This document shows, piece after piece, positions 26,901-37,170 of a stretch of 60,000 nt of DNA (its first letter is position 1; each line of letters begins with the position of its first letter). The notes beneath the pieces were generated by a model. It was not told the DNA's origin and did no database searches. It worked only from the letters and a program-made list of their open reading frames with translations. The DNA is from Polytrichum commune. Its lineage: Eukaryota > Streptophyta > Polytrichopsida > Polytrichales > Polytrichaceae. The translations under genes were made by a program, and so were the position numbers. The DNA lies in NCBI GenBank assembly GCA_950295325.1, contig OX485803.1, positions 29,142,001-29,202,000 on the forward strand. The letters are read 5' to 3'.

Positions 26901-29900
26901 TTGCTAGAGATCAGTAACCTGGCCACAAAGTGCAATGAGATCCGAAACTTGAACGACTACCACCTTATTCTGCATTGGGAATCCATGCATAAGGTTACAA
27001 ACCCCCTTGGCTTTGACCCGTTCTGGTCGGATTCTCCACTATTCGTCAAAGCAAGTGAAGCAGTTCATTTTATGACGATTGGACAAGAAAGTAAAGGCAA
27101 GAAGCTCATTGACCGTGCAGATCAAACTAGTCAATCCGAAATTGCAGCTGCTGTAGCCTCTAGAATGTATCTTACTCGAGCATCCCGGCCACCTACCTCT
27201 GGAGAGTGCAGTGCTTCTCATTGGTTTCACAGCAAAAGTAATCTGAAAAAATGGGATGAAAAATGGAGACGAGTAGTTCGCTGGTTTGCACCGCTTGATG
27301 CTCGTCCCTCAGGATGGGAGATAGGCCTGTCTCCCAGCATGCCAACATCGGAATTGTGGTGCAAGTCTCTCGCGGCTCACATTCTTTTTGTTGTGACAGG
27401 CCTACCACAAACATCCCCGCTACAGGTCAGTGCTTTTGGCTTCGAATAGTTCTCGCAAGAAGTTTCAGAGGGTCTTACGGGGCTGGCCTTTACAATTGTA
27501 TTGATAATCTTCAATTGAATTACTCAAGTTTGTACTTTTCAGGAAGGATTTTCTTTTGTTGAATGTGTAGAACTTGTGCCACCTCTGCTAATAAAAACGG
27601 AGAGACACTCAATTTTGACCCTCTAAAAATGGAATTGAGTCGAATCACAGGGTCTAGTAGAAATAATCAAGGCAATGATCTTGGTAATATTTTTATGTCA
27701 GGGATACATGTCACTCGACGGAAAACACCTCGATGGAGCATTTGTTTTAGCCATACCCGACAGCCCACTAGCTGCTTTTCGAACCATTGTAGGGAAGGGA
27801 GCGAAGCTTGGTGAGTACAGGTGTCCATGCGGCTATGAATATTTTGTAGGGGAATGCTTTAAGCCGATGCAGTCCACGAATTGCCCGGGCTGTAAAAAAA
27901 CCATTGGAGGTGCAGACCATACTCCTGCTGTGGGAAATGTACTACTTTCTAGTACCCAACAAATCCAAAAAGGTGCGGCTTTCTGAACTATAATTGATAT
28001 TCAATCATCTTTGCGAATTGCAACGACCCAAGTAGAAAGCTTACGGAGAGCAGGGTTGATATTATTAGGTTCCTATGATGGTTTTCATAAGTCATGAGCT
28101 TGTTTGTTATATTCTCAGAAATCTCCACATAATATAGCCACTCTCCGGAACATCAAACATAACAGATACTCTTTATTGAACATTTCATTGCTCCTTTTGC
28201 AGGTTATATCGTTGATAACATGGCACGGTCAGATACTTTCTACTCTATCCGTGAACTTGAACACAAGTGCTTCCGGGCTCTCCGCCTCCTAGTTCACTTC
28301 TGTCTGTTGAATGCTCTGTACTTGGGCAGGACAGCAGATTGGTTAGTAAAGGCATTAGGACTGCCTGCCCAAAGCCCTCCTCTGATGCAGGAACTCCAAA
28401 GAATCATCGAAGAGGATTTTGTCAAACTTGACATTCTCCTTGGCTGTAATAGAGAAATTACAGTCAAATACATGCATAGCGTGGTGTCCTTTCTGAGGAA
28501 AATGCAAAACAACCAGGTTTTGGTCACACAGGAAGCAAGGACTCTCTGGGAACTGGAGTTTCAGAGGATCTTCGATAATGGCAGCTTTGACTCCGGTGCA
28601 CATAAGGCTGCAGCGGATTACTTAGAGAGGCAGAAAGGAAATGACAGGTACTCAGAATTGATACAAGAAAGAGGATACAGACATTTTCCACCAGCCATTG
28701 AAGCCCTTCTAAGGATAACAACTCTACCCAGCCTTCGCAATTTCAAGGCTATCTACATGCAAGACTCGAAAAGGATTACCACCTACCCCTTGATACGTGT
28801 GTTTTTTGATCATGAAAACAATCTGGGATACTTGAATCACCTCATGCCTCTTCTGAGATTCTGCGATGCTATTCAGAAGAAGTTCAGCTTCAAAATTTCT
28901 CGACCTGATGCTGCATCAAAACGCTTGAATGAAATTCTGAAAGAGGAGAAGTAAGCATCTTTCTGGCGATGATCTGATTGCACCATATTTCTGATGAAAT
29001 TTCTAGGGGATTAAGTTGTGGGATATCATGTGATAGAACTCTATCTACTTCTAAATTCAGTTCTTACACCTTACTTATCTCGGCCCATTGTTTCCAATAT
29101 TATCGAGACTAGTGTAGCCTACGAGTATAAATAAATAGACTTGATCAAAATCAAGACCAGGTCAGTAAGTTTATGCTGAGTAAGAAATGTTTTGTATTCC
29201 AGTCAGAAGAAGATTTTAAAACTGAAGGTTATGCAAATGCAGAGGATTGGAAGCGCTCTTTACGCAGTTCGAAATCTCATGGAACGCTGTCCGAGGGAAT
29301 GTGGAACGTTACGAGTGCAAGGAACTCACTGTCCCAGTCATGAATAGGAATGTTCCCTTGGCAATGTGTTTGGTCGAGCCACGAGATCAAGGTTTATACA
29401 TAATTGCAATTTTTGAGTATCTCCGAAATCTCCAGAATTCATTCTTGGATGCGGTCATTAGTTTGGGTTTCAATACTCAGCTTCGAACTCGAGCATCCTC
29501 TCAACCAGCGTCAATTCAAATTCAAAATTGCAAGGTGAGCACTTATCCTAGTACTCATCACCCAGTTAACTTCTTGTTATTTTCAGCATGTCACTTCAGA
29601 GACACCCGTTTGATCAAGTGTACCCAATTGCACCTAGTCCATGATAGTGAATACTGTTGATAAGACGATGCTTCTGAAGCTACGATAATATCTGTCGTTG
29701 TGTTATGAAGTGGCTTTTTGGCCTTTTGTCATCTAGTGTAATCGCTCAACCATTGGAAATCCCAACATCTTGGGACGATGTACTTCAGGGCCAGATTTCA
29801 CCAGATACAATGACCCCATCAGAATTTGCATACACATGGAAGAGTAATGGTTAATATGCTTGATGTGCTTGTTAAGTTGGCTCCTGGATTGTCTGAAAGC

Positions 29901-32308
29901 ACAAATTTGGATAAGTTTGTCCACAGACACCCTCTTTGAATGTATGCGGGTAGGAGTCAATTTGAACCTTCCTCTTTGTGCAGACTGGAGACGTGATATA
30001 TCACAGTGGCGAATTGCTCGAGAAAGTTGTCAACGAAGTTGCTATAGCAGATCCTCGCTTTGGTTATGGCCAACAATTACTCTACGATGACTGTACTATC
30101 CAGCAATTTCTCTGCAACAACCTTGTAGTGGGGAAGGCACACCTTGGTGGGGTAAGTTGTCATATTCCTCTGCCGTCCCCGTTATGGGCATGTGTAGGTA
30201 AGGACGTTCTCCTTCTATTATAGCTTCAAGAATAGAATCTCAAGAATCAAGGTCCTCGAGTACATCCGTGAATGCCGATCATAGTCAAGTGGCAAGCTCG
30301 CATTAATCACCGACACCTCATTGTTGCCTATCTTCGGACACAAAGCCCGCTTCCATCTACTCAGTGGAAGAGGTCTGTCCCCAATGGGATCAGTCTTGGG
30401 TTATCCGGATTACCTAAGAATTAATCCATTTTCATTGGAACCTGAATAGGCTACTTAAGAATGTTATGGTGGACATTAAGGGACTCAATCGTTCTAACTA
30501 TTTCCTGAAATTCGCAAAGACACCCTGAGCATGCCAAGTTTAGGGTTTAGGGTCAATAGGCCTTCTTATTTGATGCACTTAGGAGGTTCCAAATATTCTG
30601 AGCAAAAGATCCTTACATCCCATAATGGACCTACAAAAGCATATCTCTTTCATGTCATGCGGATACTGTATTCTTGACATGTCTGCTGTCTGATTCTTCT
30701 GGCAAATAAACCTGTTGAGAATGGAACAGTCCAAAAGTTTGAGATGGCAGCCATGTACATAAGTACAAAGTACTCAATTGTGATTGCTGGTGGTTTTTTT
30801 TCTGAATGTGCAGGACTGGATTGAGTTTTCATATGAGCATGAGGCCTTCCACAGACATGCGACCATTCTTGCTGATGTGGCAACTGCAATCCCACAGGAG
30901 GCTCTTCGATTGGAGACATTGCAAGCTATTCAGAGGGAGATTGAGATAGGTGGTGTAGGAGCAGGCCAATTTCTTGCAATGCTAAACTTATGTCTTGGAT
31001 TCTTAAGGCGAACAGGCGGATACCAGCATCAACCCCTGGGTACATATTGTGAGCTGTGGTTGGGTAAGGATGCAGCTGATTTGATAACCAAAAACACCGT
31101 CTTTGATCAAATCAGCCTCAAGCACATTGTCAGTCTGTATGAAGGATTGGAAGATTGCGCAAGCAACTGTATAGGCAACTTAGTCAGCCAACGATACAGG
31201 TACTTATTCAACCTAGAAATCATGCCACTTTTGAATTGCCTTTAAGTGCTAGGTATTAGATATATATTTTCATAAGTCATTGATCAAATATTGTGCGAAA
31301 ATGGTAGAGGAAGGATGGCATCCCACTTTTGAAACCAACCCCTAGTTGAAAGTAATTTACAGCGTTAGTCTGCTAATAATTTAATTGCTAAACACAGCAC
31401 AAGGAAGAATGCAATAATTCCTTGCAATGATTAGCGGGCAATAAGGATTTTAAAGAATGTCCAGGCTTTGTAGGTGGAATGAGGATGTGACATTAAACCT
31501 AGAAAGCCGAATCTTGAGAAAATAATTTCCAATGAACATTGGTAGACGTTATTCTTAGGAATGCCCATAAAAATACATCAAAGCCTTTAGTAATGCAAAG
31601 TTCTAATGATATCATCCGGTTCTTTACAGAGCTCCCTTGACAGCAATTTTAGCAAATGAGCTTTTCAGTGCTGTAAAAACAGACAATGGATGGATGGAAG
31701 AGGCGGACCCAGAAGAGAAAATTCCAGCTTCAACATTCCAGAGTGTGTTGAGGAGGTTTATGTTCCGATATTTAAGTGTTGATCACTTACGATCAGATGT
31801 ACAACTTCACCTTTACCTCACAGACGCCAGACTTGTGATATGGCCTAAAGACGCAGTCAAGGAAGACATTGTGGATAATTATTTCCCACCAAATTTGTTA
31901 CTACAACATTCGTTTGCGACTTACATGCTTCTTACTCAGGTACGATCTGCTCCATATTTTCCTGGGTTTGAATGTACCAGTTATCTATGTAGATCTCATT
32001 GTCTAAGTGCAATAACAGTAAGGATCAAATTCAAATTGGATTTCTAATTAGCAAAAAAAATTCAGGATACCAAACCCTGTTCTAGACTCTACAAGTTTTA
32101 AAGTTCAGAGGAGCAATGAAGATTACTTTCACAGGTCTTAGCACGGTGGATTTGGACAAGGTCTTTGGGAGTAGACTTAGTCTGTCTAATTTGTCTTCTG
32201 GTTCTCCTAGGTCTCATGACTTCAATTTGTCTGAAATTCTCACAGATTTGCAAGGGAGGTGATTGGAAAAGAGCAGGTCTTGTCAATGGCTGGATTGCAG
32301 GTAATTAA
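8950..32308 (+). CDS. Giant RNF213/mysterin-like AAA+ protein with RZ zinc finger, no RING
   Basis: Exons read by splice signals and phase: 8950-9082, 9241-10346, 10597-12560, (12703-12771 optional), 13352-14676, 14971-15408, 15811-16907, 17330-18574, 19177-19820, 20069-20278, 20499-20607, 20767-20880, 21472-21999, 22115-22254, 22727-23280, 23545-23696, 23997-24098, 24237-24562, 24746-27425, 27702-27972, 28203-28950, 29243-29534, 29711-29849, 29991-30151, 30814-31199, 31630-31939, 32246-32308. Total is about 5,070 codons, close to human RNF213 (about 5,200). Seen: Walker A motifs GLGKS (near 16875), GETGCGKT (18416) and GKPGSGKT (near 20235); Walker B FLDEIN (near 19188) and VVVLDEVG (near 20825); GISNW; and an RZ finger. 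RNF213 is an AAA+ ubiquitin ligase of lipid droplets and cell-autonomous immunity in animals. No RING cysteine pattern occurs between the motor and the RZ finger. Ligase activity and immune role are inference. Junctions at 12.5-13.4, 23.3, 27.5 and 29.5-30.0 kb are the least certain. Confidence 0.85.
9411..10268 (+). repeat. Three in-frame ~95-residue repeats in the N-terminus of the RNF213-like protein
   Basis: Exon 2 contains three head-to-tail units at 9411-9698, 9699-9983 and 9984-10268 (96, 95 and 95 codons). Each starts with a QE-(V/L) segment, then THEGALR or TYEEKLR, S.HQAG, TQPESS or MQSESS, QVLDH(S/G).GK and ends with a QSGSVH...F(N/K)D segment. The units are rich in Ser, Gly, His and Gln and have no predicted fold that I recognise, so disorder is likely. 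They were produced by in-frame duplication of about 285 bp. Confidence 0.85.
12703..12771 (+). other. Candidate 69-nt in-frame cassette exon of the RNF213-like gene
   Basis: A strong acceptor (pyrimidine tract ending CATTTGCAG at 12702) and a strong donor (GTAAGT from 12772) bracket 69 bases, open only in the phase required by the upstream exon end at 12560. Because 69 is a multiple of three, the exon at 13352 can be joined with or without it, adding or omitting 23 residues. Confidence 0.45.
16850..24562 (+). other. AAA+ motor region of the RNF213-like gene
   Basis: Holds all nucleotide-binding motifs. GLGKS lies in the exon ending at 16907, the place of the AAA2 site in mammalian RNF213. 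GETGCGKT with FLDEIN and an AACNPYR sensor-like segment matches AAA3. GKPGSGKT with VVVLDEVG, STSEGIL and a GISNWSLD segment matches AAA4. Later exons, with a FLNRFEK segment near 22930 and an ITTRS segment near 24050, correspond to the degenerate AAA5-AAA6 region. The motor therefore looks catalytically competent at the same three sites as the animal protein. Confidence 0.8.
24746..27425 (+). other. E3-shell-like exon (893 codons) lacking a RING domain
   Basis: One long exon corresponds in position and in weak sequence pattern to the hinge, RING and E3-shell part of RNF213. Cysteines are few and scattered: I find no C-x-x-C pair followed by C-x-H and further C-x-x-C spacing on any part of it. 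The helical repeat character (Leu- and Ala-rich segments) continues without a gap, which suggests that the RING was never inserted, or was lost cleanly, rather than deleted by a sequence error. Confidence 0.7.
27822..27917 (+). other. RZ-type zinc finger of the RNF213-like protein
   Basis: Reads C-P-C-G-Y-E-Y-F-V-G-E-C-F...C-P-G-C followed by an IGG motif, at about residue 4330. The animal RZ consensus is C-P-N-G-H-x-Y-x-I-G-E-C-G...C-x-x-C with IGG. The framework (CP, G, Y, GEC, PMQ, C-x-x-C, IGG) is kept. The Asn position is Cys, the His position is Tyr and the Gly after GEC is Phe. Four or five cysteines remain to bind zinc. Confidence 0.85.
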
Positions 32309-32999
32309 GGACATAAAGGGGGCCTGAAGATGTAAACAAACAATCACGACCCACATTGAATGAATCATTGATGTATATGTATAGAACGTTCCTCTCAATG
32401 TAAAATGATGTAAAATAGTTAGGACATATTGGACTCAGATGCTTGACCAGTTCTGACACATACTTCTCTTTTCCAAGTCCTTGTTTTGTTACCAATGGCC
32501 AAGCTCTTCTAGATTGGGAGAAAAGGCAACTTGAGATCTGTTTTGCGAAAACAAATTGTTAATATAGCCCTGTCAGGTCATGTGACTCCTGACAGTTTCG
32601 CAAAAGTCTTCTCAGATGGATACGAAAAAACCTTACTCAAGTTGTCAGCAAAGAGATAACATCTTTCCTTTATCATTGTGTTCTTGTGACGCTTTTGGTC
32701 AATTGTAAATCCTTAAAGGATTCAGTCGGATATACGTTACAAGGAACAAGCGTCAAATTTACTCAATTCAGCGAAATCCTGCTGAATAAATTCTAAAATG
32801 ATGAATGAATCTACAATTTGGTACATAAGCGCCCTGGTCAGCCAAGAGATTTTAAGGCATTCTAAGTAACTTGAGCCCAGTTTGCAACCTAATTCTGTTC
32901 TTGATACAGTGTACTAGGATGCAAAAATTGCAGAAAGCAGACACATGAAAGCAATCACAAAAATGTGGACTTTGTAGGGACAGATTGTGTGTCATGGAA
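32309..32999. other. Convergent intergenic region
   Basis: Lies between the stop codons of the RNF213-like gene (+) and the FKBP gene (-) and must hold both 3' untranslated ends. No gene, repeat or clear poly(A) signal was picked out. Confidence 0.5.
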
Positions 33000-35900
33000 T
33001 TATTTTGAGGAGTCAATCTGAGGTTTCTTCACTTCTAGCAATTCCACGTTCATTTCAAATGTCGCGTCCGGCTGCAAAGTCAAGTTAACAGTGTGTAAAT
33101 TGATCATGTAAATGGAAAGCATGACAGAAAAAATACTCAGCACCATTTGCAAGTCTCTCGACTAAAAGGCCAAGTCACTTACAGGAATCTCATTCAAGCC
33201 CTTCTTGCCATAACCAATCTCTGGAGTTACAATCACAGTACGCTGCAAAATTCACATTCATGAAAGAGTTATACACAACGTGACGACTGAGCCACAAAAA
33301 TAAAAAGCAAGAAATTAATCTTCAAAGTACATGAGCAGGTACCGTGCAAGAAGAAACATACTCTCTCATGTCTATATCTTCATATTAAATCTCTGTCTCT
33401 GGAACCACCAAATGTATCATAAATCTCAAATAAAACTGGACGAAGGCCCGGTCCAGATCACAACATGCTGAACTGCATGCTGAATTGTATGGTAGGATCC
33501 TTCAAGAGAATATGCAGAATTGATTATGACAATAATAAAACGGTTATTTTAGTTAGATTTTTCATTATACATCAACTAATTATATAGATTAATACCAAAA
33601 AGTAGTAAATTGATTTTTTTTCATCATATACTAGTATCATAACACTCAACTAATAACTGAGGATTCACATATCTCCCACGAAATTTAGATATCATGGAAG
33701 TGTATCAACGGATCTCCCCATAGAATTGAGGTAACCAAAAAGTCCAGATTTTTGAAATATGTCCAGTTTCACTAAACCACCAGGGTCCAACTAATAATGG
33801 TGGCGACAAGGATGAAACAAGGAGACATGGGAACTGTTGAACAGACACAAAGGTTTTGAATTCAAGTGAAGTGCACAGAAGGAATGTGAACATTCAACCT
33901 CTATGCACTTCACTTGAAATCAAACATTCATGTCATTTGGAATAGCACTTAACTTGCAAGATGGAAGTGCACAGACCGACCAACATTCAAAAACTCAAAA
34001 GTGATAGAATGCATGTCTTCAAACCTTCAGAAGTTTCACTAACCTTGCCACCAACACGCATGCCCTCTGTGATATTATACAAGGCAGGAGGAGGCTTTGG
34101 AGCAGCCTGAGCAGAGAATAGCCCATTTGCACTATCAACGAATTCACGTTTTCGTTCCTTGCCCGGCTCTGCTCCAACAATGAATTCATAGGGCTGCAAG
34201 AAGCACATGACATTGTCGTCGAGTCAGAAGGCATCCTAGTTTGAGCTTTGAATAATCTATTTCTTTCGTGCATGAATTTAGGGTTCCTTGTCTCAAAACG
34301 TGCAGTAAGCAGGATTTCAAGATTTGTATTTCAAAGGTTGCAATTACCTGAGCAATTGTGCGGTTTCCTGCAAGGAGTTTTGATTCTCTACTTGAAACCG
34401 CCGTAATGCTGCGATACACACAGTCGAAGTGCACCTGCCAGTGGGTTCCAATCATTTCAGTTGCTTTAAATTTATAAATCTTGCTAGGTTTGATGATTTT
34501 GCAATAACTTGAATCAGACATTGAAAGAAGACCCCCAAAAAAAGAGAATTCCAGTTAATGACGATTGCTTGGACCATGTGGGGCTGGATAGCCAGGTTTT
34601 GAATAGCTCACCGAGACAGTTTCACCCAATTCAGCTACTGGGCCTTTCCCTTGCTCCAAATCATAATATTTTACTCCTGAACCTGCTTCATGCAACACAG
34701 CATCACAAACCTCTAAATTCATATATCATTAACAATGATTTCACATAGATTCCATCACACAAACAAAAACACTGAATCAATGCCTACCAAGGATAGGGTT
34801 GCAATGACAATATTTTATTTATCTTTTATGGTTGCGACACTTTGCAATTTAGTTAAATAACTGTTGAATTAATCATTAGCTAAATGTTGAATACGTACTG
34901 AAAACATGTTGATCCCCAGAGAGTATCATATATCAACACTGACTCAAGCTTCGACACTAGCCACTTGCATTTTGAGATGAACGCCCTACACTTAAATGCA
35001 TCCTTCATCTGGGACAATGTTCGAAGGGTTTGGCATTGACACAAGGGCTTGCTGATGATGGTTTGAAAAATATTTTAAAATCGGGATATGTTCCTTCAAA
35101 TTCAAGTCAACCATTGGTGAAAAGAATTTAAGCGCAGGACACATGGCCATGAATCCGTGACAGAACTCAGTCACTATTCCTATACAAAGAAGGGTTTGGC
35201 ATTGGCAAAAGGGCTTGCTGATGATGTTTTGAAAAAAGGTTTATAAATCGGGATATGTTGCTTCGAATTCAATTCATCATTGGCCAAAAGAACAGTTTGA
35301 TCACAGAGCACAAGGCCATGAATCAATGACAGAACTCGTTCAGTAACCCTATACGAAGAAGGGTTTGGCATTGACACAAAGACTTGCTGATGATGGTCTG
35401 CAAAAGGTTTGCAAAACGGGATGTGTTGCTGCAAATTCAATTCACCATTGGTCAAAAGAAATCTGAGCACAGGACACATGGGCAAGAATCACATAGGGCA
35501 CGGACAAACAGGTTTGCAATTTTCCATATTATATAGCTGTAAGACTCTGATCTATAAGTTGAATCTATGTTAAGTGAATCGTCCCCTAAATGTTGAGTTA
35601 GCCATGAATACATTAAACCCCAGATGGTCTGATGTGTCAACACTGACTCAACATTAAATGCCGGCCACTTGCATTTTGAAGGGACGACGTTCGAAGGGTT
35701 TGGCATTGACACAAGGACTTGAGGATGATGTTTTGAAAATTGTTTGAAAATCGGGGATGTATTTCTCACGTTCAATTCAACCATTTCTCATAAGAAGATG
35801 AGTACAGGACACAGGAGCTTGAATCCATTAACAGAAATTATTCAATAAGAGGTGAAAGAAAGGAAGAGGAAACCCCACTGCTTGTCAGATAGTCCCCTTC

Positions 35901-36326
35901 TGCGACCTCCTTGCGGTTCCTTCGATCTCTCGCCTCTGCCTTTCCAACTGCCCCTAACAATCCCATCACAATTACTCCCCCCAGGGCCTCCCGCCGCCTC
36001 AATGACGAAGCAGACACAAAGCTCCCGCATTCCTCCTCAACCCCGCCGATCCCCGAGCCAGAAGTCTCGCAACAACCATCGTCACCCTGCGGAACGGGAC
36101 GCAATTCTGAACCCGCATTGCGAGACCAGGTAGCGTGAGGCTCGGTGGAAACCAATTCGCATCGAATTGCATCGCGGGTAACGGCATTGCACCGTGTCAC
36201 GGATACAAGTCGTTCGGAGGCGATACTGAACCGAATTGAGTGGTGCGACGTGTAAAGGGCAGGAGAGGAGCAAGAGGAAGAAGGGGAGGGGCCGAGGGGG
36301 CGTGGGAGGGATAGGAGGGACGCCAT
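33000..36326 (-). CDS. FKBP18: Thylakoid-lumen FKBP-type peptidyl-prolyl isomerase, FKBP18-like
   Basis: Six exons on the minus strand: 36326-35879, 34682-34612, 34434-34348, 34193-34044, 33242-33183 and 33071-33000. All have GT-AG borders and consistent phase, giving 295 residues. The first exon carries a chloroplast transit peptide rich in Ser and Pro, then a twin-arginine signal (RRR at 110-112), a hydrophobic stretch and an AEA cleavage motif at about residue 132. This marks export to the thylakoid lumen by the Tat route. The FKBP fold follows, with a VHFDC segment, KLLAGNR, PYEFIVG, KERKREF, FSAQAAPKPPP, EGM.VGG and a closing TFEMNVELLEV strand. These match plant FKBP18 closely. Lumenal FKBPs act as protein-folding helpers, and many have weak isomerase activity. 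Intron 1 (1.2 kb) is filled with tandem repeats. Confidence 0.9.
33861..33918. repeat. Perfect 15-bp inverted repeat in an FKBP18-like intron
   Basis: TTCAAGTGAAGTGCA at 33861-33875 is the reverse complement of 33904-33918, with a 28-base loop. It lies in intron 4 of the FKBP gene and would form a hairpin in the transcript. It may be a transposon footprint. Confidence 0.6.
34880..35850. repeat. ~168-bp tandem repeats filling intron 1 of the FKBP18-like gene
   Basis: GAAGGGTTTGGCATTG recurs at 35023, 35189, 35358 and 35693 (spacing 166, 169 and 335). Each is followed by similar text (GCTTGCTGATGATG and AATTCAA..CATT). A second shared block (CAACACTGACTCAA ... GCCACTTGCATTTTGA) lies at about 34945 and 35638, so a larger unit of about 700 bp was also duplicated. 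The last unit ends about 30 bases from the exon 1 donor. Confidence 0.75.
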
Positions 36327-36676
36327 AGCCAGGGAGGAATTCAGGATTCACAGCGACGGAGGAGGAGTTGTTCGTCAGTCCGGCAGAGCTGATGAGCTCA
36401 GATCAGCATAGCATTGGATAGACGAAGAACGAACGAACGAGAGTGGAGTATCATCCCCAAGGATGCGCATCTATCCATCCATATCTTCCCCCTCACCAGT
36501 TGGCCGGGTATACATGTGTCGCCGGTTATCAACAGGTTATCAATAGGATGGTTTATAGGTGAATGCATGGTATCAGTAAGGGTATCAGAGAACCTGCTAC
36601 TTCATCACGTGGTCCAGTATCACAATTGTAAAACCAACCAAATGTTGTAATATGTACTACACTAATATATTGTGTG
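36327..36676. promoter_or_regulatory. Upstream region of the FKBP18-like gene
   Basis: The first 120 bases before the ATG are GC-rich, with a run of GAACGAACGAACGA near 36426. The rest is A+T-rich. This should contain the promoter and 5' leader; no single element could be assigned. Confidence 0.35.
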
Positions 36677-37170
36677 TAGTGTCATATGGTATTTTATGTC
36701 ATGATGGTTTCTAATAACATTTTTTATCAATAAGTTTACAGTTACTATCATCCCCACCCACTTAGTTCATCCATTTTTAGTTTGGTATATTTGGCATTCT
36801 AATATTGATGTAATGAAATATACCATGAACGATCAAATTTTCGATGTGAAATCACTTAGTATGTAACAATGTCCGGGAGATTCTTGGGCATAATCATTCG
36901 AGATCCTAGTGTTTCCAAGTCCAACCGGTTACATGTTGACATCTTCCAGTTTTTCTTTGTTAAATTGGGGTATATTCCATAAATTCCATTAAAATGATTG
37001 GTAATTTTCCTAAAGTCTTGAACCTCTACCGGTTTATCTGTAACTAGCACCCAACTATCCCCGTTCATTGGTTAGTGATAGTAATTGCAACTTTGTAAAC
37101 CTACAATGTCAAAAAAAAATCCATGGAATGACAGATAATGTAAGGTTTACATTTGGTATTGGTGACACTA
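36677..37170. mobile_element. TAGTGTC-family MITE, copy 1, interrupted by a nested insertion
   Basis: The ends are TAGTGTCA (36677) and its inverse TGACACTA (to 37170). The two halves match copy 2 at 41991-42277, but about 215 bases (about 36857-37072) have no counterpart there. They instead match parts of 51375-51770 (shared CTAGTGTTTCCAAGTCCAAC and TTCCTAAAGTC). A TTAG on both sides of the insert may be its target duplication. Confidence 0.65.

Noticed and set aside
27563-27814. Possible RTC.. cysteine motif as a remnant RING before the RZ finger
   Set aside because: There is only one C-x-x-C-like pair, no further ligands, and the frame is not reachable in phase from the preceding exon.
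35842-36351. Plus-strand and alternate minus-strand open frames over exon 1 of the FKBP18-like gene
   Set aside because: They are shadows of the GC-rich transit-peptide exon. Only the 36326-35879 frame joins in phase to the FKBP exons.
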